Assembly (NCBI RefSeq): GCF_000759445.1
Contig: NZ_JRMB01000001.1
Span: 2,356,001-2,420,000, forward strand
Reading direction: 5' to 3'
Length of the DNA stretch: 64,000 nt
Source: Pseudomonas lutea
GTDB taxonomy: Bacteria > Pseudomonadota > Gammaproteobacteria > Pseudomonadales > Pseudomonadaceae
A program made the position numbers and the translations under genes. The notes under the pieces were generated by a model. The model saw only the letters and a program-made list of their open reading frames with translations. It was not told the DNA's origin and ran no database searches. Shown here one piece after another: positions 38,423 through 47,478 of this stretch (positions are counted from its first letter, which is position 1; every line of letters begins with the position of its first letter).

Positions 38423-39766
38423 CTAGATCGTGAATTGAATACGGAACGCCGCGCCGCCCAGCTCCGAATCGCCCAAGGTCAATTGCGCGCCGTAGCTTTC
38501 GATAATGTCCTTGACCACCGCCAGGCCGATGCCCTGCCCCGGGTTCTGCGTGTCGAGCCGTTCGCCACGCTCGAGGATGCGCGCGCGTTGACTTTCCGGA
38601 ACGCCGGGGCCGTCGTCTTCGATGCACAACTCATCGCCCATCATCGACGGCCGCCAGCTCACGCGCACTTCACTCAGGCAGAGGCGGTAGGCGTTTTCCA
38701 GCAAGTTGCCCAGCATTTCCAGCAGCGCGCCCTCCTCCATCTGCACCTGGCAGTTGTCCGGCAAATCGAGCACCACGTTCACGCGCTTGTCGCGGTAGAC
38801 CTTCTCCAGGGTGTTGCATAGGCTTTGCACCACCGGTTTGAGCGCCACGTGGTAGCGCACCAGCCCGCTTTTGCGCAGGCTGGCGCGTTGCAATTGGTAG
38901 CTGATTTGCTGACTCATGCGTTCGATCTGCGACTGCAGAATCCGCGCCTGCTCCAGGTCCTCCGGGCGTTTGGCGATTTTCTCGCTGACGCCCTGCAAAA
39001 CCGCCAGCGGAGTTTTCAGGCTATGGGCCAGGTCGCCCAGCGAGTCGCGGTAACGAATGCGCTGCTCGCGCTCGCTGCGTAACAGCCGGTTGAGTGAGTC
39101 GGTCAGGCGCAGCAGTTCGCTGGGGTGTTCCTCACTGAGGCTCTCCCGGGAGCCGGCCTCGACCTGATCGAGCTCCTGACTCATGCCCCGCAACGCACGC
39201 AGGCCCCAAGTCAAACCTCCCCATAGCAGAATCAGCAACACCAGCAACGCGCCGCCGAAACCCAGATAGAGTTTCTGGCGCAGGCCGGAGATGGTTTCCT
39301 GGTATTCGCGCACCGGCTGCAGGGCGACGATGCTGAACGCGGCGTTGCGCCCGCCGAGCAATTTGATTTCGACGTCGTAGACGAAGAACTCGTCGCCATT
39401 GGGCTGGCGGATTTTGGCGAATTCGTTGCCTCGCCCGTCGTAGCGCGGCTGGTAGTCGATGGCTTCGTCTTCGGTCGCCCGAGACCGCCACACCAGTTTG
39501 CCGGCACGGTTGTAGATATAGCCGAGCAGGCGACTGTCGGGCAGGCTGAACTGCTCGCCGGGCAACAATGCCGGCATGAGCAGGTGGTCGTTTTCAACGC
39601 GAGCGGCGGAAATCAGTGTGGTGACGTCCGAAGCCAGGCGTTTTTCGATGGAGCTTTCCAGTGCCAGGCTGAAGGCTTTTTGCAGCGCCGGCAGCATCAG
39701 CAGCATGAAGATGACCGCCAGGGTCGCGGCGCCCAGCATCAATCGCAGGCGCAGCGAACCAATCAT
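38423..39766 (-). CDS. phoQ: Sensor histidine kinase PhoQ
   Basis: A 447-residue inner-membrane kinase. Two membrane segments (residues ~7-29 and ~165-190) flank a periplasmic sensor. The phosphorylated histidine is in GDLAHSLKTPLAVLQGVSEK, as in PhoQ. N-box NLLENAYRLC, G1 EDDGPGVPE and G2 GQGIGLAVVKDI follow. It senses low divalent cations, acidity or cationic peptides in the family. It overlaps phoP by ATGA. It could be called another PhoQ-like kinase, but the H-box and the partner support PhoQ. Confidence 0.88.
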   Translation of the reverse strand: MIGSLRLRLMLGAATLAVIFMLLMLPALQKAFSLALESSIEKRLASDVTTLISAARVENDHLLMPALLPGEQFSLPDSRLLGYIYNRAGKLVWRSRATEDEAIDYQPRYDGRGNEFAKIRQPNGDEFFVYDVEIKLLGGRNAAFSIVALQPVREYQETISGLRQKLYLGFGGALLVLLILLWGGLTWGLRALRGMSQELDQVEAGSRESLSEEHPSELLRLTDSLNRLLRSEREQRIRYRDSLGDLAHSLKTPLAVLQGVSEKIAKRPEDLEQARILQSQIERMSQQISYQLQRASLRKSGLVRYHVALKPVVQSLCNTLEKVYRDKRVNVVLDLPDNCQVQMEEGALLEMLGNLLENAYRLCLSEVRVSWRPSMMGDELCIEDDGPGVPESQRARILERGERLDTQNPGQGIGLAVVKDIIESYGAQLTLGDSELGGAAFRIQFTI

Positions 39767-40440
39767 TTACAGCGCTCGGTGAACAGGTAGCCCAGACCAC
39801 GCACGGTGTCGATCGGCTTGAAGCCGGACGGTGCTTCGAGCTTGCGACGCAGGCGCCCGACCAACACTTCGATGACATTCGGGTCGCGTTCGTCGTCATC
39901 GGGGTACAGCTGCTCCATCAGGCGCTCTTTGGGCACCACTTGCTGGTGATGGCGCATGAGGTATTCGAGAATCCGGTATTCGTAGGCGGTCAGCGCCAGC
40001 GGTTGCTCATCCAGCGAGGCTTGCTTGCGGTTGAGGTCCAGGGTCAGCGGGCCAGCGACGATGGTCGAGTGCGTAAAGCCGCTGGAACGTCGCAGCAGGG
40101 CATTGAGGCGCGCTTCGAGCTCTTCGAACTGGAACGGCTTGACCACGTAGTCATCGGCGCCGGCTGCAAGGCCTTCGACTTTGTCCTGCCAGTTGCCGCG
40201 CGCGGTCAGGATCAGGATAGGGAACGCCTTGTTCTGCACGCGCAGCTGGCGGATCAGGTCCAGCCCGCCCACGCCGGGCAGGCCCAGGTCGATGACCGCC
40301 AGATCGTGGTTGAACTGGCCCGCCTGATACAGCGCTTCCTCGGCGTTGCCCACCGCCTCGACCACATGACCGCTTTCGGTCAGGCGGGTCTGCAGGTGAT
40401 GACGCAGCAGGGCTTCATCTTCGACGACCAGCAATTTCAT
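39763..40440 (-). CDS. phoP: Response regulator PhoP
   Basis: A 225-residue OmpR-family regulator: receiver domain MKLLVVEDEALLRHHL with phospho-aspartate in DLAVIDLGLPGVGGLDLI and lysine in DDYVVKPFQFEELEAR; C-terminal winged helix with LTAYEYRILEYLMRHH and EVLVGRLRRKLEA, FKPIDTVRGLGYLF. All fit PhoP. The start at 40440 has GGGAGAG upstream. Four short direct repeats lie directly in its 5' region. Confidence 0.92.
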   Translation of the reverse strand: MKLLVVEDEALLRHHLQTRLTESGHVVEAVGNAEEALYQAGQFNHDLAVIDLGLPGVGGLDLIRQLRVQNKAFPILILTARGNWQDKVEGLAAGADDYVVKPFQFEELEARLNALLRRSSGFTHSTIVAGPLTLDLNRKQASLDEQPLALTAYEYRILEYLMRHHQQVVPKERLMEQLYPDDDERDPNVIEVLVGRLRRKLEAPSGFKPIDTVRGLGYLFTERCK

Positions 40441-40471
40441 GACGCTCTCCCAGGCAAAGGCATACCTCTCG

Positions 40472-40530
40472 TTTCGCGAATCTGTATGTCTCACGAATCG
40501 GCTGTTTCACGAATCGTTTGTTCACGAGTC
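40472..40530. promoter_or_regulatory. Four direct repeats of TTTCACGAATC upstream of phoP
   Basis: Plus-strand words TTTCGCGAATC (40472), TCTCACGAATC (40489), TTTCACGAATC (40505) and GTTCACGAGTC (40520) lie head to tail, 17, 16 and 15 bases apart, 32 to 90 bases before the phoP start. The approximately 16-base step is not one helical turn. It looks like an array of protein-binding sites, but it does not match the GTTTA-type PhoP box. Confidence 0.55.
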
Positions 40531-40612
40531 AAAGACGCTGCCGAGCGCGATCATAGTGACGAGCCCGGCAGCGATTGTGCAATCCAGACGCTGCGAAAAA
40601 CAGGCTGGCGGC

Positions 40613-41044
40613 TTACAAAATGTGGTGGACGGGTAAATAGGTGTGCGGGCTTTCGCTCAAACTCAGCGAGGGTGACTGTTGAAGAGTGCGGGGCGACGTG
40701 TTGGCGTGGGCGCCCGACAGTCTGGTCGGACTCGTCTGGGGTGTTTGCACAGTGTAGGCGCTAAGGTTGGCCGGTTGCAGTCGGACGCCGTTGACCTGGG
40801 CCGTAAAGCTTCCGTAACCCGCGACGTAGGCATTGTCCGCAGGCTGCTGGCTGAACGCCTGGCTCCAGCTGCCGACCTGGGCACTGGTCGCAAGGCTGCG
40901 ACGAAGGCCGTTGATGCGGTCGGAGCGTTCGGTGTTCTTGCCGTAATCGGTGCGGGAAACGTCTGCATTGCCATCAGCCGCTTGCGCCGCAGCGCTGCTG
41001 CCAAGAAACGCCAGCGCCAGAAAGAGCTTGTTGAACGTCAGCAT
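40613..41044 (-). CDS. Small exported protein next to phoPQ, unknown
   Basis: A 143-residue protein with a clear signal peptide (MLTFNKLFLALAFLGSSAAA, cut near AQAADG). The mature part is polar, has no cysteine, and contains a serine/glutamine-rich tail ending HTYLPVHHIL. The ATG at 41044 has a perfect GGAGGA site 8 bases upstream. It lies upstream of phoP on the same strand, the place oprH takes in P. aeruginosa, and has a PhoP-like box before it. It is not an OprH homologue by sequence. Confidence 0.72.
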   Translation of the reverse strand: MLTFNKLFLALAFLGSSAAAQAADGNADVSRTDYGKNTERSDRINGLRRSLATSAQVGSWSQAFSQQPADNAYVAGYGSFTAQVNGVRLQPANLSAYTVQTPQTSPTRLSGAHANTSPRTLQQSPSLSLSESPHTYLPVHHIL

Positions 41045-41105
41045 GAGCAGGTCCTCCGGCGCCACGCGCCTTGTCAGGTACGGGTGAAGCATACCCAGCG
41101 AGCGC

Positions 41106-41122
41106 TGAACCCCTCCTGAACC
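41106..41122 (-). promoter_or_regulatory. Candidate PhoP box
   Basis: On the minus strand, GGTTCA-GGAGG-GGTTCA gives two hexamers in direct repeat with an 11-base step, one mismatch each to the PhoP half-site (G/T)GTTTA. A -10-like TATGCT follows 12 bases after the second hexamer, the spacing found in PhoP-activated promoters. It lies 62 bases before the ATG of the small exported protein. Confidence 0.5.
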
Positions 41123-41144
41123 GCATTCAACCGGGGCTGAAAAA

Positions 41145-41795
41145 GCGTTGCGGCTGTAGGGGCGCGCTTGCCTGAGATTGGGGTGGGTCTGTGGGATTGA
41201 TGTCGCCTGACACGCCGCGTTCGCCAGCAAGCCGGCTCAGGTTTTGTGTGTGGCTTTGATATGGCATCCGCCGGAAAACCGGTGTCTTGCCTTGATATCT
41301 CGGCCACCGCACACCGGTGTAGGAGCGCGCTTGCCCGCGATTACGGTGGGTCTGTGGCATTGATGTCGGCTGACACACCGCGTTCGCGGGCAAGCGCGCT
41401 CCTACAATTTGATCTTCGCATGCCGATAAACCGTGGCGCACTGCAACGCTCGTCACGGGCCTGGCCGCGATGGCGGTGGGTTTGTGGCATTGACGTCGGC
41501 TGACACACCGCGTTCGCGGGCAAGCGCGCTCCTACAATTTGATCTTCGCATGCCGATAAACCGTGGCGCACTGCAACGCTCGTCACGGGCCTGGCCGCGA
41601 TGGCGGTGGATTTGTGGCATTGACGTCGGCTGACACACCGCGTTCGCGGGCAAGCGCGCTCCTACAATTTGATCTTCGCATGCCGATAAACCGTGGCGCA
41701 CTGCAACGCTCGTCACGGGCCTGGCCGCGACGGCGGTGGGTTTGTGGCATTGATATCGCCTGACACACCGCGTTCGCGGGCAAGCGCGCTCCTGC
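41145..41795. repeat. REP array with exact 130-bp period
   Basis: The word CTACAATTTGATCTTCGCAT starts at 41402, 41532 and 41662, exactly 130 bases apart, with a fourth, diverged unit at 41792. Each unit has a REP (GCGGGCAAGCGCGCTCCTAC) and the spacer ACCGTGGCGCACTGCAACGC. Unlike other arrays most units carry only one REP arm. Another REP pair precedes at 41150-41340. Confidence 0.92.
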
Positions 41796-41929
41796 AATTG
41801 ATCTTTTGTATGGCGATGAACCGCGGCGTAGGGCGATTTTCGATTCGGTTGCCTGGCGCCTGCAGATTCTGGGACCTGCCGACAAACCGATTTTGCGCAC
41901 GACGTCGCGGTTCCGGCAGAATGCCGGGC

Positions 41930-42655
41930 ATGACCCAACCCACAAAACTCCCCGAATGCTGCCCTGCCCTGACCGCTCACTGGCCGTTGCCCAAAGGGCT
42001 GGCGGAGGTGGTGCTGGTCAGCGCTCGTTTCGATCCGCATTCCCTTGGCGATGGCGACTTTCGGCGCTGCCTGATCGACCCGCCCGCCTCGATTCAACGC
42101 TCGGTCGCCAAGCGCCAGGCCGAGTTTCTGGCCGGGCGTCTGTGCGCCCGCGAGGCCATGCGTCGTCTGGACGGTCGCCTGCACGTGCCGGCCATTGGTG
42201 AAGATCGCGCGCCGGTCTGGCCTCAGGGCATCACCGGCTCGATCACACACAGCGCCGGATGGGCCGCAGCCGTCGTTGCGCGCACAACCGACTGGCGTGG
42301 ACTGGGTCTGGACGTGGAGCAACTGATGAGCAACGAACGCGCCATGCGTCTGGCCGGGGAGATTCTGATTCCGGCAGAGATGCAGCGCCTGAATGATGGG
42401 CCCGAGCATGACGCCGCCAAAGTCGTGACCCTGACCTTTTCGCTCAAGGAAAGCCTGTTCAAGGCGCTCTACCCTCTGGTGCTCAAGCGCTTCTATTTCG
42501 AGGACGCCGAGGTGCTGTCATGGTCGGACGACGGCAGCGCTCGGCTGCGCCTGAACATTGACCTGTCACCTGAATGGCATCACGGCAAGGAATTGGACGC
42601 CCAGTTCAGTGTGCAAGATGGGCAGTTACTCACTCTGGTGGCGATTGCGGGCTGA
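41930..42655 (+). CDS. 4'-phosphopantetheinyl transferase (Sfp/EntD/PcpS type)
   Basis: A 241-residue enzyme that loads phosphopantetheine on carrier proteins. The EntD-like opening region contains RQAEFLAGRLCAREAMRRL; the magnesium and CoA motifs are GSITHSAGWAAAVVA, LGLDVEQL and the catalytic FSLKESLFKALYP. In Pseudomonas one such enzyme can serve both fatty-acid ACP and siderophore synthetases. The start is uncertain: ATG at 41921 or 41930, neither with a strong ribosome site. Confidence 0.88.
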   Translation: MTQPTKLPECCPALTAHWPLPKGLAEVVLVSARFDPHSLGDGDFRRCLIDPPASIQRSVAKRQAEFLAGRLCAREAMRRLDGRLHVPAIGEDRAPVWPQGITGSITHSAGWAAAVVARTTDWRGLGLDVEQLMSNERAMRLAGEILIPAEMQRLNDGPEHDAAKVVTLTFSLKESLFKALYPLVLKRFYFEDAEVLSWSDDGSARLRLNIDLSPEWHHGKELDAQFSVQDGQLLTLVAIAG

Positions 42656-42762
42656 GAGGAATTCGGTGGATGAGGCGGACTCTTCGCAAGCAAGCTCACT
42701 CCTGCAAGTGCTGCATCGCCGGCAAGACGCTGCGCGGTTCCAACACATTCCAGCCCGCTGGC

Positions 42763-43479
42763 CTACACCTGCAACGGACAATGCTCACACCTGCCCACCC
42801 ACGCCACGCGATGACTCAGGCAACAGGTGCGCCGTTGCCGGAGGCTTTGCCCATCCCGCCGCGCTGTGTAACGGATGGCATTGAACAGTGGGTTACGCAA
42901 CCCGCTCGGCGTCAGCTTTTCCTTTAACAAGGCATGGCCCGGCGCAAGACAAACATCGCTGACGGCGGCAAGCTCTCGCAGGCAGGTTTCCAGGTAATCC
43001 CCGGCGGTGCACCACAGCACCGCTGCAGGCACGTTGGCATAAGCGCTCAAACGCTCAATCACCTGCCGAAGGTTTTCCAGCAGCGGCGCAAACGGCTCAT
43101 CCGCAGGCGCCAGCGCACAGGCCGCCCCGTCAAAGCGCACCCCGTCCAGCACACCGCGTTCGTCCACGGCAAAGGCAAGCCGGTCGAGCGACAGCGACCA
43201 ACTCACGCCATGGACAAGGCTCGCCACCACCACCGGTGGAATCAGCTGCATGGCGTAGTACTTCATCCATTGGGAGGCCAGCACCGGCAACTGGTCCCTC
43301 ACCAATTCCGCGCCGTAGACCTGCAGCAGCAAACGCGCCAGGACCTCGTCGCGCAACAGCTCAGTCAACGGCAACACCGGCCGCTCGCCATCGATCACCC
43401 GCGTTCGCCCAAACCCGGCCAATGGGCCCTCGAATATCACGGCCGTTCCTGCCGGCGCGGCCAGGCGAGGCTGAAACAT
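42763..43479 (-). CDS. FhuF-like siderophore-iron reductase
   Basis: A 238-residue protein whose C-terminus has the four cysteines of the FhuF 2Fe-2S site: RTCCLSHRVAWVGRCEHCPL. FhuF-type reductases release iron from hydroxamate siderophores in the cytoplasm. The helical N-terminal part (QWMKYYAMQLIPPVVVASLV) is typical. The most plausible ATG at 43479 lies inside the 3' end of the sensor kinase gene, an overlap of 43 bases. The neighbouring phosphopantetheinyl transferase gene fits a siderophore link. No Fur box was found. Confidence 0.8.
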   Translation of the reverse strand: MFQPRLAAPAGTAVIFEGPLAGFGRTRVIDGERPVLPLTELLRDEVLARLLLQVYGAELVRDQLPVLASQWMKYYAMQLIPPVVVASLVHGVSWSLSLDRLAFAVDERGVLDGVRFDGAACALAPADEPFAPLLENLRQVIERLSAYANVPAAVLWCTAGDYLETCLRELAAVSDVCLAPGHALLKEKLTPSGLRNPLFNAIRYTARRDGQSLRQRRTCCLSHRVAWVGRCEHCPLQV

Positions 43480-45068
43480 GCGCCGCCGAGGCTCTGACTT
43501 CGCCCGATTAATGCGCGTCCGGCGTGCCAATGGATGATGCGCCGCACAATCGACAAGCCTAAACCGTGACCGCCCGACGCCCGCGTGCGGCTGTCATCCA
43601 GGCGCATGAACGGGGTGAAAATACGCTCCCACGCACTTTCCGGCACGCCCGGGCCATCGTCTTCGACATCGATGCGGCAATGGTTTTCGCTCAGCTGATA
43701 CCCGATGCACACCTGCGACTCGGCATGGCGCATGGCGTTGCTCACCAGATTCTGCACGGCCCGGTGCAAATAGCGCGGTTCGGCTTCAACCCAGTGTCCG
43801 TCATCCGCTGCGCTGTGTTGAAGCGCATCGACACACTGCCCGCGCCTGACGCGAATAAGCGGCCGCAGCGGCGCCAGTTCGGTGATCACCTGATCGACCA
43901 GCGCATTCAGGTCGATGCGCTGAAAATCCAGGGTCGGCGCGCCCTGCTCAAGGCGCGCGTAGGTGAGCATCTCGTCCACCAGCTTGTCGAGGTCCTGAAT
44001 ATCGTTGTCCATCCCGACCATGTACTTATGCCGCGCCTGCGGGGTCGTGGCGTCGTTGATCATTTCCAGGCCGAAACGCAACCGCGCCACCGGCGTGCGC
44101 AGTTCGTGGGAAACGGCGCGCACCAGTTCGCGCTGGATCATCAGCGAGCGCTGCAAGTGCTCGGCCATGCCGTTGAACGCCGACGCCAGCCGCCCGACTG
44201 AATCCGCGCCCGCCTCTGGCACCCGGGTTTCCAGACTGCCCTGGGCGATCTGCGTGGCGGCGGACTCCAGGCCACGTAAACGGTGCTCCAGCCGACGCAC
44301 CAGCAGGTACACCACCAGGCCGATCAGGCACAGGCCGACCAGCGTGATCAGGATCAGCAACTGCGGCGGATAGGGATTCATCTGATACAGCGGTCCGATT
44401 TCCAGCACCCAAGGCGTTTCGCCCACGCCCGACAGGACGCGGATCGAATCGCCGCCCTTGCCCAGCGCCATCACCGTGTCGCCCTCGTCGATCCTCCGAC
44501 GCTGATCCTCATCGACATCCAGCTGCTCCAGGCGAATCAGTTGCATGTCGAAGCCGAAGCCCTTGCTCTGGTGCAACGCTTCAAGACGCGCCGGTTGCTC
44601 CTGCACCGGCAGCCGCACCAGCTCATCCAATAAAAGAAAGATCGTGGCGCGGGCCAGTTGCTCGCTGATTTGCCGCACCTCGCCGGTCAGCAGCAGCGGA
44701 TTGTCCGCGGGCGCCGGCTCAACCTCCCGGAACACCCGCGCGGCATGAGGCCCGGTCTGCTCGACCACGACCTGCCCGCGACTCAGGCGGCTCAGCGCGA
44801 TGCCGTCGAGTTTCGCCTGCTCGGCGCTTTCCAGCGTCAGGGGGATGCCCAGCAAGCGTTCCCATACCGCCAGGGCGCGGGTGCGCTCGATGGCGTTCAT
44901 GCTGCGCAGATTGTCCGCCATCAGCGTGAACGTGCCGTGGGCCAACTGTTCGCGGTAGTGCTCGGCGCGAACGGTGTTGACCAGGTGCAGCGTCAGCACG
45001 CCGAGCAGCGCCACCAGCACCAGAACGCCGAGCATGCCGCCGTAAATGCGCAGGAAAATGGAGTTCAT
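43437..45068 (-). CDS. Sensor histidine kinase, RstB-like
   Basis: A 543-residue kinase with a first membrane segment at residues ~10-32, a large periplasmic sensor, a second segment (LLILITLVGLCLIGLVVYLL), HAMP domain, the H-box AVSHELRTPVARLRF, N-box NLVSNAMRHAE and G1/G2 (DDGPGVPE, GGHGLGLSIVRRI). The order and the H-box context match RstB. It overlaps the regulator gene by ATGA. The stimulus is unknown. Confidence 0.87.
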   Translation of the reverse strand: MNSIFLRIYGGMLGVLVLVALLGVLTLHLVNTVRAEHYREQLAHGTFTLMADNLRSMNAIERTRALAVWERLLGIPLTLESAEQAKLDGIALSRLSRGQVVVEQTGPHAARVFREVEPAPADNPLLLTGEVRQISEQLARATIFLLLDELVRLPVQEQPARLEALHQSKGFGFDMQLIRLEQLDVDEDQRRRIDEGDTVMALGKGGDSIRVLSGVGETPWVLEIGPLYQMNPYPPQLLILITLVGLCLIGLVVYLLVRRLEHRLRGLESAATQIAQGSLETRVPEAGADSVGRLASAFNGMAEHLQRSLMIQRELVRAVSHELRTPVARLRFGLEMINDATTPQARHKYMVGMDNDIQDLDKLVDEMLTYARLEQGAPTLDFQRIDLNALVDQVITELAPLRPLIRVRRGQCVDALQHSAADDGHWVEAEPRYLHRAVQNLVSNAMRHAESQVCIGYQLSENHCRIDVEDDGPGVPESAWERIFTPFMRLDDSRTRASGGHGLGLSIVRRIIHWHAGRALIGRSQSLGGACFSLAWPRRQERP

Positions 45069-45808
45069 CGCTCGCCCGTGGCGCTTGAGGGCGGCATTGG
45101 CGCGACGGCGTGGGGCACGAACAGGTAACCCTTGTTGCGCACGGTTTTGATCAGCCGCGGATGATCGGGATCGTCGCCGATGCGCGGGCGGATTTTTGAG
45201 ATGCGTATGTCGATGGAGCGATCCTGGCCGTCATAGCCCACGCCGCGCAGGGCGGTGAAGATTTCTTCGCGGGAGAGAATGCGCCCGGCGTTGGCGGCCA
45301 GGAGCCACAGAAGGTCGAACTCGGCACTGGTCAGCTCGATGCTCTGGTGATTGAGCCAGGCGTCGCGCAGGGTGTTGTCCACCACCAGCGCGCCGAACTC
45401 CAGCCGTTGCCGGTCCTGGACGGGGCTTTCGGGCGCCTCGCTGCGCCGCAACAGCGCATGGATGCGCGCCAGCAGAACCCGCGGATGCACCGGTTTGCCG
45501 ACGTAATCGTCGGCGCCCATGTCCAGGCCCTGGATCTGGTCGCTGTCGTCGGTGCGCGCGGTGAGCATCAAAATCGGCCCGTCGTAACGGCTGCGCACCC
45601 TGCGGCAGATGCTCAGGCCGTCTTCGCCGGGCAACATGAGGTCAAGGATCACCAGATCGGGCTGGTCATCGACAATCCGCTGCACGGCCCGCGCGCCGTC
45701 CCCTTCGATGCTCACGCGCAGGCCGTTGTTTTCTAGGTAATCGCGGGTGAGCTCGGCCAGGCGCTGATCATCTTCGACGATCAATACCTGCCAGGGTTGT
45801 TGCGGCAC
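45065..45808 (-). CDS. Response regulator, RstA-like
   Basis: A 247-residue OmpR/PhoB-type regulator. Receiver: VLIVEDDQRLAELTRDYLEN, phospho-aspartate in LVILDLMLPGEDGLSICRRV, lysine in DDYVGKPVHPRVLLARI. DNA-binding part: LTSAEFDLLWLLAANAGRIL, GYDGQDRSIDIRISKIRPRI, LIKTVRNKGYLFVP. It best resembles RstA. Partner of the kinase gene behind it. Confidence 0.88.
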   Translation of the reverse strand: MPQQPWQVLIVEDDQRLAELTRDYLENNGLRVSIEGDGARAVQRIVDDQPDLVILDLMLPGEDGLSICRRVRSRYDGPILMLTARTDDSDQIQGLDMGADDYVGKPVHPRVLLARIHALLRRSEAPESPVQDRQRLEFGALVVDNTLRDAWLNHQSIELTSAEFDLLWLLAANAGRILSREEIFTALRGVGYDGQDRSIDIRISKIRPRIGDDPDHPRLIKTVRNKGYLFVPHAVAPMPPSSATGER

Positions 45809-45849
45809 GGTGAGGCTCCTGGTGTTGTTCTTATGAAATGGCCGGGGTG

Positions 45850-46810
45850 GGTGTGTCGGGGGGATGGCGCCTTTACTCGCAAATGCGGTTGATGATGGGC
45901 AAACCGGACGGCCGACACAACGCCTTCGCGGCCATCGGCGGTTTCAAACACCGGCGCATCGCTGTTCCTTTATAGATGACCCAACGATCCCGCGCCTGAC
46001 GCAGAGATACCGGCCGACGCAAAACCCGGTGTAGGAGCGCGCTTGCCCGCGATGGCGGTGGGTCTGTGCCATGGTTTTAGGCTGATACACCGCGTTCGCC
46101 AGCAAGCCGGCTCCTACGGTTCCGTGTCATGCCTTGATATATCGGCCGACGCAAAACCGGCGTAGGTGTCTGCCTCGAGATTTCGGCCAACGCAAAACCA
46201 GGTGTAGGAGCGCGCTTGCCCGCGATGGCGGTGGGCCTGTGCCATGGATTTCGGCTGATACACCGCGTTCGCCAGCAAGCCGGCTCCTACGGGTCCGTGT
46301 CATGCCTTGATATATCGGCCGACGCAACCGATGTAGGTGTCTTGCCTCGAGATTTCGGCCAACGCAAACCGGTGTAGGAGCGCGCTTGCCCGCGAAGGCG
46401 GTGGGTCTGCGCCATGAATTTGGGCTGATACACCGCGTTCGCCAGCGAGCCGGCTCCTACGGGTCCGTGTCATGCCTTGATATATCGGCCGACGCAACCG
46501 ATGTAGGTGTCTTGCCTTGGGATTTCGGCCGACGCAAAACCCGGTGTAGGAGCGCGCTTGCCCGCGATGGCGGTGGGTCTGTGCCATGGATTTCGGCTGA
46601 CACACCGCGTTCGCCAGCAAGCCGGCTCCTACGGGTCCGTGTCATGCCTTGATATATCGGCCGACGCAACCAATGTAGGTGTTTTGCCTTGGGATTTCGG
46701 CCAACGCAAAACCACTGTAGGAGCGCGCTTGCCCGCGATGGCGGTGGGTCTGTGCCATGGATTTCGGCTGACACACCGCGTTCGCCAGCAAGCCGGCTCC
46801 TACGGGTCCG
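45850..46810. repeat. REP array with ~171-bp period
   Basis: GTAGGAGCGCGCTTGCCCGC starts at 46031, 46203, 46373, 46546 and 46717, spacings 172, 170, 173 and 171. Each unit pairs it with the opposite subtype (CCAGCAAGCCGGCTCCTACG) and carries TTGATATATCGGCCGACGCA and GATTTCGGCCAACGCA spacers. No gene in 45809-47000. Confidence 0.92.
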
Positions 46811-47024
46811 GGGTTTTGACTTGAGGCGTGGGCCAGCGCAAATCCAGTGTAGGACCGCACTTGTCAAAGCGGTTTTTTGTGATAGCGTTCGCGCCCGCAA
46901 AAGACCGGCCAACCGTTTTTCGACACGCTGGGCGGCGCTGAAAAAACAGCGACCGGTGGCCCATCCCAGACGCCATGCGGCCTACACGCAATTTCCCCGT
47001 TTCACACACAAATTACACACAGCT

Positions 47025-47033
47025 TTATCCACA
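47025..47033 (+). promoter_or_regulatory. DnaA box upstream of nrdA
   Basis: TTATCCACA is a perfect consensus DnaA box 10 bases before the -35 of the nrdA promoter. DnaA regulates nrdAB in E. coli, so the site probably ties ribonucleotide reductase expression to replication initiation. Confidence 0.65.
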
Positions 47034-47042
47034 GGTCATGCG

Positions 47043-47107
47043 TTGCAGTAAGTGTCCGAAACGCATATCTTGTAGCCCTTCGACGACGGAGACCCTACAT
47101 GTGGGGT
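47043..47107 (+). promoter_or_regulatory. nrdA promoter with tandem NrdR-like boxes
   Basis: A sigma-70-like promoter is TTGCAG (47043), 17 bases, TATCTT (47066). Two 16-base NrdR-box-like sequences, AACGCATATCTTGTAG (47060) and ACCCTACATGTGGGGT (47092), start 32 bases apart, three helical turns, as in known NrdR operators; the first covers the -10. Matches to the consensus are 9 and 11 of 16, so the pair and its spacing are the main argument. Confidence 0.5.
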
Positions 47108-47478
47108 TTTCATGCAAATTCCAAACACAAGTCGTATCAGGATTTCAAGGTTTTTTTCTCCTGTAGGACGTGTGCAAGAAGGGCCGTATAACCTCCGATT
47201 TCATCGCTGGACCGCGCTCACGCGAATGGCAGACACCCCGCCTGGGGAGCTGCGCGTAGCGGCGCATGAGATGCAACATAAACGGCGCAATCTGCAACTG
47301 CTTTTCAGGGTGACGGGCTCAAATCCGGCGCCCTTTTCGACTTCAACGCCAGGGAGGGTAATCCGCCTTCCCATTCGTCTTGAAGTCATGGCCTGACGTT
47401 TGTCAGTTCACTGCCGCAAGACGAAACGGTGGGCGCGAACCTTGCGCCCAAACAAACATAGAGAACTTGGAGACACCC
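47108..47478 (+). other. Long nrdA 5' leader
   Basis: About 370 bases between the promoter and nrdA. It contains a 94-codon open frame (47112-47396) without recognisable protein features and with no clear ribosome site. No known riboswitch was recognised. The length itself suggests possible post-transcriptional control. Confidence 0.35.

Noticed and set aside
18845..46810. CRISPR arrays suspected from regular repeats
   Set aside because: Repeats are palindromic REPs with conserved, not unique, spacers, and periods of 119-219 bases; no cas genes.
47112..47396. 94-codon open frame in the nrdA leader
   Set aside because: No ribosome site, no recognisable domain, composition unlike nearby genes; kept only as a comment on the leader.
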